Of a DNA stretch of 11,418 bases, positions 5,613-11,418 are shown piece by piece. The stretch's first letter is position 1. The number at the start of each line of letters is the position of its first letter. The notes beneath the pieces were generated by a model. The model had not been told where the DNA came from and ran no database searches. It saw nothing but the letters and a program-made list of their open reading frames with translations. The DNA is taken from NCBI GenBank assembly GCA_947472705.1, contig CANJDA010000061.1:1-11418 (forward strand), given 5' to 3'. The DNA comes from Flavobacteriaceae bacterium (GTDB lineage Bacteria; Bacteroidota; Bacteroidia; Flavobacteriales; Flavobacteriaceae). Both the position numbers and the translations under genes were made by a program.

Positions 5613-7667
5613 TTACCAAATTTTAACTTGTTTATCTGGAGTTAAATACATGCCATCTCCGGGTTTAATTCCAAAGGCTTGTTGGAAAGTATCTAAGTTT
5701 AACAAAGGAACATAACCACGGTATTGAGCTGGTGAATGCGGATCCGTTTTCACTTGATTTTTCAATGCTTCATCGCGAATTTTACCTCTCCAAATGGTTG
5801 CCCAAGAGATGAATAAACGTTGCTCTGGTGTATAACCATCAATCAAACCAGGGTTTCCGTTTTCTTTTAAATACAATTGTAAACCATCATAAGCGGCGTT
5901 TATTCCGCCTAAATCTCCAATGTTTTCTCCCAATGTAAATTTACCATCAACGTGGGTTCCAGGTAACGGTTCTAAAGCAGAATATTGGTCAGCCAAAGCT
6001 GTTCCTAAAGCTGTAAATTGTGTCAAATCACTTTCAGTCCACCAGTCCACCAAGTTACCTTCAGCATTGTAACGAGCACCTTCGTCATCAAAACCATGAG
6101 AGATTTCGTGACCAATAACGGCTCCGATTCCACCATAATTAATAGCTTCATCTGCTCTGTAATCATAAAATGGAGGTTGTAATATAGCTGCTGGGAAAAC
6201 AATTTCGTTGTATGATGGATTGTAATAAGCGTTTACGGTTTGAGGTGACATGCCCCATTCTGTTTTATCAACTGGTTTGCCTAATTTGGCTAAATCTTTT
6301 TTCCAATTCCAAAGCGAAACATTTTTTACATTGTCAAAATAACTTCCTCCTGTTTCTGGACTTTTTATAGTTAAGGAAGAATAATCTTCCCATTTATCAG
6401 GATAACCAATTTTGATAGTTAGTTTATCCAACTTTTCAATGGCTTTAGTTTTAGTTTCAGCCGACATCCAAGTCAAATTATTAATTCGCTTTTTATAAGC
6501 ACGAATAATATTTTGAATCATTTTAGCGGCTTTGTCTTTGGCTTCAGCAGGGAACATTTTTTCTACATATAATTTTCCTAATGCTTCACCAACTGTTCCG
6601 TTAACTACCTGTAGTGCTTTTTCATGACGTGGTCTTTGTTTCAATGCTCCTGTTAAGGTTTTGCCATAAAATTCAAAATTGGCTGTTTCAATATCTGTTG
6701 ATAATTGACTTGCCGAACCTCTCAACAGCATCCAACGCATATAAGCTTTCCAAGAATCAACTTTGTTTTCTGTAAAAACAGTTTGCAACGCTTTCATATA
6801 TCTTGGTTGCGAAACAATAATAGTATCTAATTTGGTAAAACCAACTCCTTTCATATATGTATTCCAATCTACAATTGGCAACATTTTTTGCAAATCACCA
6901 ATAGCTGTTGGGTTGTATTGTTTACGAGCATCTCTTCTTTCAACTCTATCTAATCTTGGTTGTGACATTTGAATTTCTAAAGCTAAAATTTTGTCAGCAT
7001 CCGTTTTTGCTTGTTCTGGCTTTTCACCTAAAAATTGAAGCATTTTTGCCACATGAAGCACGTATTTTTCGCGTTTTTCTTTAGAATCTTTATCATCAGA
7101 GACATAATAATCTCTATCAGGTAAACCTAAACCTCCTGGTCCAAGGCTAACCACATTTCTATTGCTGTTTTTTTCATCGGCACCAATTCCAACACCAAAA
7201 AAACCAACACCACCACCAACAGCTTCTTCTTCCATCATTAATTTTTGCAAATCTTTAATGTTTTTAACAGCATCTATTTTGGCTAAATAAGGTTTTAATG
7301 GAGCAATACCTTGCTTATTTCTAGCCACAGTATCCATGGCTGATTTGTACATGTTGATAGCTTTACCTTGATCTGTTGTAGAAAGGTATTTTGGGTTTTT
7401 AGCAGCATCTTTTAATATGGCCAATGCATCTTTATCAGTGTTTTGACGTAATTCATCAAAACTTCCCCAGCGTGTTTTATCTGCAGGGATTTCGGTATTT
7501 TTTAACCAAGTCCCATTTACAAATTTAAAAAAATCATCTTTTGGACTTACTGATTTATCCATCAAAGAAGTGTTTATTCCAGGTGTTTTTTGTTGCGCAT
7601 TGATTTGCGAAACTCCGGTAAGTACCAAAGCGGTCAACAATGTTTTTGAGATAATATTTATCTTCAT
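5613..7667 (-). CDS. pepO: M13 family zinc endopeptidase (neprilysin/PepO-like), exported
   Basis: The 684-residue product starts with a signal peptide (hydrophobic core about 9-20) cleaved probably after INA (about residue 24), giving a Gln-start mature protein as is common in this phylum. The N-terminal M13 domain follows (DDFFKFVNGTWLKNTEIP, about 44-61). The C-terminal catalytic domain carries NAYYNPSYNEIVFPAAIL (479-496), the zinc site HEISH (His520, Glu521, His524), the third ligand Glu581 in ENIGDLGG and the substrate-binding DPHSPAQYR (642-650). All key family residues are present. M13 enzymes cut small peptides (under about 5 kDa), here probably in the periplasm. The protein contains no cysteine, so it lacks the disulfides of animal neprilysins, and its end VKIW lacks the Cys of the animal CxxW. 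It is a single gene, convergent with the M28 operon and divergent from sco1. The symbol follows usage for bacterial homologues. Confidence 0.95.
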   Translation of the reverse strand: MKINIISKTLLTALVLTGVSQINAQQKTPGINTSLMDKSVSPKDDFFKFVNGTWLKNTEIPADKTRWGSFDELRQNTDKDALAILKDAAKNPKYLSTTDQGKAINMYKSAMDTVARNKQGIAPLKPYLAKIDAVKNIKDLQKLMMEEEAVGGGVGFFGVGIGADEKNSNRNVVSLGPGGLGLPDRDYYVSDDKDSKEKREKYVLHVAKMLQFLGEKPEQAKTDADKILALEIQMSQPRLDRVERRDARKQYNPTAIGDLQKMLPIVDWNTYMKGVGFTKLDTIIVSQPRYMKALQTVFTENKVDSWKAYMRWMLLRGSASQLSTDIETANFEFYGKTLTGALKQRPRHEKALQVVNGTVGEALGKLYVEKMFPAEAKDKAAKMIQNIIRAYKKRINNLTWMSAETKTKAIEKLDKLTIKIGYPDKWEDYSSLTIKSPETGGSYFDNVKNVSLWNWKKDLAKLGKPVDKTEWGMSPQTVNAYYNPSYNEIVFPAAILQPPFYDYRADEAINYGGIGAVIGHEISHGFDDEGARYNAEGNLVDWWTESDLTQFTALGTALADQYSALEPLPGTHVDGKFTLGENIGDLGGINAAYDGLQLYLKENGNPGLIDGYTPEQRLFISWATIWRGKIRDEALKNQVKTDPHSPAQYRGYVPLLNLDTFQQAFGIKPGDGMYLTPDKQVKIW

Positions 7668-7694
7668 AATTAGTCTAGTTTTAGTTAGTCAGCA

Positions 7695-7702
7695 CAAATT
7701 TA
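7695..7702 (-). promoter_or_regulatory. Probable -7 box of the M13 peptidase gene
   Basis: Read on the minus strand, this is TAAATTTG, an exact match to TAnnTTTG. It lies 27 nt upstream of the M13 start codon. No good TTTG is found at the -33 distance, so it may be a weak or regulated promoter. Confidence 0.45.
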
Positions 7703-7787
7703 TAGTTTCTATTGAAAGAAACGTTTTTTTAACAAAAATATATGTCTTGATTAGTTTTGAAAAGTTACAAACTACCAATCGCTTTTG

Positions 7788-7795
7788 TATTTTTG
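7788..7795 (+). promoter_or_regulatory. Probable -7 box of the sco1 gene, very short leader
   Basis: TATTTTTG matches TAnnTTTG exactly and ends only 11 nt before the sco1 ATG. Transcription would start near 7801, leaving a leader of about 6 nt. It overlaps the palindrome TTTTTGCAAAAA (7790-7801). The -33 element is poor (TTA at 7765-7767, 20 nt away). Confidence 0.45.
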
Positions 7796-7806
7796 CAAAA
7801 AAAAGA

Positions 7807-8481
7807 ATGCTCAATCAAATAAAGAAATATAGAATATTCATTGGCACTTTTGTTGTGTTTTCTATCATTACCATTTCCTTATTTTATAATGTTTTAAAAC
7901 CAGCTAAAACATTACCTATATATAATCCATCTGATGTGAATCCAGAATTGGTTGACAGCACGGTTCAATATATTAGCAAATCTCATACAATTGGCAATTT
8001 TTCTTTTATCAATCAAAATGGGAAAAGAATTACTCAAAAAGACTATGAAGGCAAGATTTATGTAGCCGATTTTTTCTTTACCACCTGCGGTTCCATTTGT
8101 CCAAAAATGACTTCTAATATGGAAGATGTACAAAAGGCCTTTTTGCATAATCCGAAAGTAATGTTGTTGTCTCATACTGTAACTCCAGAAATAGACAGCG
8201 TTCCAGTTTTAAAAAAATATGCCATAGCCAAAGGAGTAGTGGACTCTAAATGGAACTTGGTCACTGGAGATAAAAAAGAAATTTACAGTTTAGCCCGAAA
8301 GTCTTATTTAGCTGTAAAACTGGGTAAGCCTGAGGAACTCTATGATATGGTTCATACTGAAAATTTTGTTTTAGTGGATGCACATAAACAAGTTCGCGGT
8401 TTTTATGACGGAACCAAAAAAGAAGAAATCAAGCGACTTATTGATGACATCAATTGGCTATGTCAAAATGATAAAAAGTAG
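7807..8481 (+). CDS. sco1: SCO1/SenC family copper chaperone, membrane-anchored
   Basis: The 224-residue product has one N-terminal membrane helix (about 10-28) and a thioredoxin-like domain. The copper-binding set is complete: Cys94-x3-Cys98 in FFTTCGSICPKM, and His183 in MVHTENFVLVD. VTPEIDSVPVLKKYA (about 125-139) corresponds to the 'DPxxDxPxxLkxYa' region of the family. SCO proteins deliver copper to, or reduce the cysteines of, the CuA site of cytochrome c oxidase; the domain should face the periplasm. The reading frame is open back to 7570, but that extension runs antisense through the M13 gene and past the predicted promoter, so the ATG at 7807 is chosen; it gives a normal anchor. feoA follows 74 nt later, with its own promoter box. 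Confidence 0.92.
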   Translation: MLNQIKKYRIFIGTFVVFSIITISLFYNVLKPAKTLPIYNPSDVNPELVDSTVQYISKSHTIGNFSFINQNGKRITQKDYEGKIYVADFFFTTCGSICPKMTSNMEDVQKAFLHNPKVMLLSHTVTPEIDSVPVLKKYAIAKGVVDSKWNLVTGDKKEIYSLARKSYLAVKLGKPEELYDMVHTENFVLVDAHKQVRGFYDGTKKEEIKRLIDDINWLCQNDKK

Positions 8482-8487
8482 TTAATC

Positions 8488-8499
8488 TGATAATTGTCA
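8488..8499. promoter_or_regulatory. Near-palindrome TGATAATTGTCA, candidate metal-regulator operator
   Basis: TGATAATTGTCA pairs at 10 of 12 positions and begins with TGATAAT, identical to a half-site of the classic Fur box. It lies 22 nt upstream of the -7 box ahead of feoA, and its TTG (8494-8496) is the nearest -33-like element, at a long 25-nt spacing. Control of feoAB by iron through Fur or a DtxR-type repressor is expected in general. That this is the site is inference; the second Fur half-site is poor. Confidence 0.35.
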
Positions 8500-8521
8500 T
8501 TTAATATTCTTTTTTTATCCC

Positions 8522-8529
8522 TACTTTTG
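8522..8529 (+). promoter_or_regulatory. Probable -7 box of the feo operon
   Basis: TACTTTTG matches TAnnTTTG exactly and lies 26 nt upstream of the feoA TTG start. Transcription would begin near 8535, giving a leader of about 20 nt. The -33 side is weak, which fits a regulated promoter. Confidence 0.5.
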
Positions 8530-8555
8530 TAATCTTAATTCAATCTAAATAAGCA

Positions 8556-8792
8556 TTGAAAACTACCGTTGATTTACTACATATTGGAGATAAAGCCACT
8601 ATAACCTATGTTGATTTGGATAAAATTCCTCTGAAGCTTTTAGAGATGGGTTGTTTGCCTGAAAATGAGCTCGAAGTAGTTCAAATAGCTCCTTTAGGAG
8701 ACCCAATTTACTTAAATGTAAACAATGGTTCACATTTGGCAATTCGAAAAGAAACAGCTCGTGAGATAGAAGTTGAACTTCACGAGAAATAA
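8556..8792 (+). CDS. feoA: Ferrous iron transport protein A (FeoA), TTG start
   Basis: The 78-residue protein is a single SH3-like FeoA domain: DLLHIGDKATI at the start, then LLEMGCLPENELEVVQIAPLGDPIYL (given with its key turns at MGCLPE and PLGDP) and a closing LAIRKETAREIEVE. The length is normal for the family. FeoA is a small cytoplasmic partner of FeoB and is needed for full Fe2+ uptake. The start is TTG: the in-frame stop TAA at 8550-8552 leaves no upstream ATG, and the next in-frame ATG lies well inside the domain. feoB follows after 6 nt, so the two are co-transcribed and probably translationally coupled. Confidence 0.93.
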   Translation: MKTTVDLLHIGDKATITYVDLDKIPLKLLEMGCLPENELEVVQIAPLGDPIYLNVNNGSHLAIRKETAREIEVELHEK

Positions 8793-8798
8793 TCAAAA

Positions 8799-10904
8799 AT
8801 GAGTATTCAAAACATCACTGTAGCGTTGATTGGCAATCCAAATACTGGAAAAACTTCGGTTTTTAATCAGCTTACAGGTTTGAATCAACAGGTTGGAAAT
8901 TATCCTGGAATTACAGTGGAAAAAAAGTTGGGTTTCTCAAAATTACCTAACAATATTAAAGCCAACATTCTCGATTTACCGGGTACTTATAGCTTAAACG
9001 CTAGCTCTATTGATGAAAATGTAGTCATAGAATTGTTGCTCAATAAAAACGACAAGCTTTATCCTGATGTGGCTGTTGTGGTAACAGATGTTGAAAATTT
9101 AAAACGAAATTTACTTCTTTTTACTCAAATCAAAGATTTAGAAATTCCTACCATATTGGTTATTAATATGACTGACAGAATGAAAGCTAAAGGAATTTCA
9201 CTTGACATTCCCTATTTGGAAGAACAATTAAAAACTAAAATTGTACTTGTCAGCACTCGAAAAGGTATCGGAATCGAAGAACTTAAAAATCAGATTGTAA
9301 AATATAAATCTTTGTCAATAGAGCCATGCTTGAATGCTTCTATTATTGATGTAGACTATTTTGACAAGCTTAGAAAAACATTTCCAAATCAATTGTTGTA
9401 TAAACTATGGTTGGTCATTACTCAGGATGTTAATTTTTTGAATTTAGAAAGAAATGAAATCAATAGTTCATTTACAAAATCGCATTCTGATTTAAAGCGA
9501 TTGCAACAAAAAGAAACAATCAAACGATACCAATTTATCAATGATACTTTAAAAATTGGACAAAAAATTGACATTGCAAATGCAACTGATTTACGTTCAA
9601 AGTTGGATAAAATACTAACCCATAAAATATTTGGTTATGCCATTTTCTTTGGCATTTTGTTTGTCATTTTTCAGTCGATTTTTGATTGGTCTAGTGTCCC
9701 AATGGATTATATAGATAGCTCTTTTGCCACTATAGCTAATTATGCCAAAAGCCATCTTCCTCCAGGAGAATTTACTAATTTAATTAGCGAAGGTATTATT
9801 CCAGGTGTGGGAGGAATAGTAATTTTCATTCCTCAAATTGCTTTTTTATTTCTGTTCATCTCCGTGCTCGAAGAAAGCGGTTACATGAGTCGGGTAGTGT
9901 TTTTGATGGATAAAATAATGCGACGCTATGGACTTTCAGGAAAAAGTGTTGTGCCATTAATCTCTGGAACGGCTTGTGCTATTCCGGCTATTATGAGTGC
10001 TAGAAATATTGAAAACTGGAAAGAACGACTCATAACTATTTTAGTCACGCCTTTTATAACATGTTCAGCTCGTTTACCTGTGTATGCCATCATCATCGCC
10101 TTAATCATTCCGGAAAAAAGACTGTTTGGATTCTTCAGTATACAAGGGGCTACCTTAATGGTTTTGTATTTGTTGGGCTTTGGAATGGCTATTTTTTCGG
10201 CTTATATTTTAAATAAAATTTTAAAGCTTAAAACCAAATCATATTTTGTAGTTGAGATGCCCAATTACAAATTACCATTGTTCAAAAATGTCTTTATTAA
10301 TGTTGTTGAAAAAACAAAAGCTTTCGTTTTTGGAGCAGGAAAAATAATTTTAGCCTTATCTATTATATTATGGTTTTTAGGGTCACATGGTCCAAAAGCC
10401 GCTTTTAATAATGCTGAAAAAGAGGTTTTAGAAAAAGCAAAAATTGAAAATAAATATGATAAAAATTATATTGCTGATGAAATCAGTTCTTATAAACTAG
10501 AGCATTCTTATATAGGTATTATTGGGAAATCGATTGAGCCAGTGATTAAACCATTAGGATACGATTGGAAAATTGGTATTGCGGTGGTTAGTTCGTTTGC
10601 CGCTCGTGAAGTTTTTGTGGGGACATTAGCCACTATTTATAGCGTTGGCAGTCATAACAAAGAAGAAACCACTATCAAAAACAGGATGAATGAAGAAATA
10701 TATGAAGATACTGGAGGCAAAGTTTTTAATTTCGCCACAGGTGTTTCACTTTTGCTTTTTTATGCCTTTGCCATGCAATGTGTTAGTACTTTGGCTATTG
10801 TAAAAAAAGAAACCAATACATGGAAGTGGCCTATAATTCAGCTAGTATTTATGAGTGGATTTGCCTATTTAACGGCGCTTATTGCGTTTCAAATATTAAA
10901 ATAA
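8799..10904 (+). CDS. feoB: Ferrous iron transporter FeoB
   Basis: The 701-residue protein begins with a cytoplasmic G domain: G1 GNPNTGKTS (12-20), G2 Thr in GITVE (36-41), G3 DLPG (59-62), G4 NMTD (123-126) and G5 VSTRKG (151-156). A helical GDI-like linker (about 165-270) follows, then a polytopic membrane part starting near residue 277. Two Gate-type nucleoside-recognition segments are visible: SGTACAIPAIMSARNI (389-404), with the conserved Cys393 and 'PAIM.AR', and VVSSFAAREVFVGTLATIY (596-614). A further Cys661 lies in AMQCVSTLA. FeoB imports Fe2+ across the inner membrane, driven or gated by GTP hydrolysis. It is somewhat shorter than the roughly 770 residues of the E. coli protein, as is usual in this phylum. 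Its stop overlaps the start of the Cys-rich peptide gene by one base (TAATG). Confidence 0.96.
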   Translation: MSIQNITVALIGNPNTGKTSVFNQLTGLNQQVGNYPGITVEKKLGFSKLPNNIKANILDLPGTYSLNASSIDENVVIELLLNKNDKLYPDVAVVVTDVENLKRNLLLFTQIKDLEIPTILVINMTDRMKAKGISLDIPYLEEQLKTKIVLVSTRKGIGIEELKNQIVKYKSLSIEPCLNASIIDVDYFDKLRKTFPNQLLYKLWLVITQDVNFLNLERNEINSSFTKSHSDLKRLQQKETIKRYQFINDTLKIGQKIDIANATDLRSKLDKILTHKIFGYAIFFGILFVIFQSIFDWSSVPMDYIDSSFATIANYAKSHLPPGEFTNLISEGIIPGVGGIVIFIPQIAFLFLFISVLEESGYMSRVVFLMDKIMRRYGLSGKSVVPLISGTACAIPAIMSARNIENWKERLITILVTPFITCSARLPVYAIIIALIIPEKRLFGFFSIQGATLMVLYLLGFGMAIFSAYILNKILKLKTKSYFVVEMPNYKLPLFKNVFINVVEKTKAFVFGAGKIILALSIILWFLGSHGPKAAFNNAEKEVLEKAKIENKYDKNYIADEISSYKLEHSYIGIIGKSIEPVIKPLGYDWKIGIAVVSSFAAREVFVGTLATIYSVGSHNKEETTIKNRMNEEIYEDTGGKVFNFATGVSLLLFYAFAMQCVSTLAIVKKETNTWKWPIIQLVFMSGFAYLTALIAFQILK

Positions 10905-11029
10905 TGAACATTCAAGAAATTTTGGTTTATATCGCACTGGGAATTGCAATTGGTTTTTTGGCACAAAAATTTATTGGAAAAAAAAAGTCAAAAAAAGGCT
11001 GTGACAAAGACGATTGTGCTTGTCATTAA
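10904..11029 (+). CDS. FeoB-associated Cys-rich membrane peptide
   Basis: The 41-residue product has one transmembrane helix (about 5-20, ILVYIALGIAIGFLAQ), a Lys-rich patch (about 22-31, FIGKKKSKKG) and a short acidic, Cys-containing tail ending CDKDDCACH. This fits the FeoB_associated family of small Cys-rich membrane proteins encoded next to feoB in Bacteroidota and Firmicutes; some FeoC-type functions have been proposed for such partners. The tail (three Cys, one His, three Asp) could bind Fe2+ or another metal; this is inference. The ATG overlaps the feoB stop (TAATG), which indicates translational coupling. An in-frame upstream ATG at 10820 lies inside feoB and would add a non-hydrophobic stretch, so the later start is chosen. 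Confidence 0.85.
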   Translation: MNIQEILVYIALGIAIGFLAQKFIGKKKSKKGCDKDDCACH

Positions 11030-11418
11030 TGCTTAACCAAAAATAACGGAATACTAATTTGGTGGCGAACATTATCTACGGTTGTTCCAAAAAGTAAATC
11101 TTTAAATCCGGTGTGACCATGTGTTCCCATTATCAATATGTCATAATCGCCTTCATTGATAATTTTAGGAATTACTTTTCCAGGCTTTCCAAAACCTAAT
11201 TTGGTATCCACTTTATATCCTTTTTCTTCAATCATTTTATAATAATCCAAGAGCAATTTCTCATCTATAGTGGTTTCATGGTCACTGATTTTATTTCCAT
11301 AAATTAAAGCACCAACCGTTTCCACTACATGAATTAAAGTGTAATTGGCTTCTTTTCCTCCAATGTCTATAGCGTGTAGGATAGCGTTTTCATCAGCTTC
11401 AGAAAAATCGACAGAAAC
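11026..11418 (-). CDS. Universal stress protein, ATP-binding type (partial at window edge)
   Basis: The frame is open to the end of the window, so the N-terminus is missing. The visible 130 residues begin VSVDFSEADENAILHAIDIG, the usual first strand and helix of a Usp domain. They end with ILIMGTHGHTGFKDLLFG, then TTVDNVRH and a closing SIPLFLVKH. The signature Gly-x2-Gly-x9-Gly-Thr is complete (GTHG, nine residues, GTT), which in the family marks ATP-binding members of the MJ0577/UspFG kind. Usp proteins are cytoplasmic and are induced by starvation and stress; the target here is unknown. Only a few residues, or a whole additional tandem Usp domain, may lie beyond the edge. The gene is convergent with the feo operon; the stops share the palindrome TTAA, giving a 4-nt overlap and no room for a terminator. 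An internal GTG at 11323-11325 is not the true start. Confidence 0.9.
   Translation of the reverse strand, partial: VSVDFSEADENAILHAIDIGGKEANYTLIHVVETVGALIYGNKISDHETTIDEKLLLDYYKMIEEKGYKVDTKLGFGKPGKVIPKIINEGDYDILIMGTHGHTGFKDLLFGTTVDNVRHQISIPLFLVKH

Noticed and set aside
7570..7806. 79-residue N-terminal extension of the SCO1 frame
   Set aside because: It lies antisense to the M13 signal peptide region, has no family resemblance, and lies upstream of a good promoter box.
10820..10903. 28-residue extension of the Cys-rich peptide
   Set aside because: It lies inside feoB in another frame; the ATG at 10904 gives the expected membrane helix at the N-terminus.

Overview
The window looks like chromosomal DNA of a member of the Bacteroidota, most probably a Flavobacterium-like Flavobacteriaceae. 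The reasons are low GC content, A-rich gene leaders without Shine-Dalgarno sequences, promoter boxes of the TTTG-N18-TAnnTTTG type, and typical family protein forms: a short SSB, an M13 peptidase with a Q-start mature end, a FeoA/FeoB pair followed by a Cys-rich peptide, and a 'VGINTTTP..LDINGNL' surface protein. No tRNA, rRNA, insertion sequence, CRISPR array or phage module is visible. The content is mostly housekeeping and envelope functions.

Left part (1-1506, minus strand). A short secreted protein (38-541) has an upstream region carrying a perfect 14-bp palindrome. A terminator (663-698) separates it from a two-gene unit transcribed leftward: ssb (1174-1506), then a small HRDC-domain protein (716-1156).

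Divergent intergenic region (1507-1801, 295 nt). This is the most structured non-coding stretch. It holds three TTGTAA repeats spaced exactly 10 bp apart, an inverted repeat, a consensus Bacteroidota promoter firing rightward, and a candidate structured RNA that resembles a recurrent flavobacterial intergenic RNA element. That RNA either stands alone or forms the leader of the next operon.

Rightward operon (1802-5594). Four tightly packed genes encode a zinc-ribbon protein, a large membrane M28 peptidase with ERMP1-like architecture, an atypical NAD(P)-binding SDR-like protein and a small CBU_0592-like membrane protein. The last three overlap by ATGA. The operon ends in a strong bidirectional terminator whose stem contains the last codons of the last gene. 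The terminator also serves the convergent M13 peptidase (5613-7667).

Right part (7668-11418). A divergent promoter region separates the M13 peptidase from a SCO1/SenC copper chaperone (7807-8481). Then comes a ferrous-iron uptake operon: feoA (TTG start), feoB and a 41-residue FeoB-associated Cys-rich peptide, with a Fur-like near-palindrome ahead of its promoter. A convergent universal stress protein gene, cut by the window edge, overlaps the end of the feo operon by 4 nt. SCO1 (Cu for cytochrome oxidase) and FeoAB (Fe2+ import) make a metal-supply neighbourhood.

I see no clearly new multi-gene system. The best leads are the intergenic RNA/repeat block at 1621-1760, the palindromes at 599-612 and 8488-8499, and the membrane-peptidase operon.
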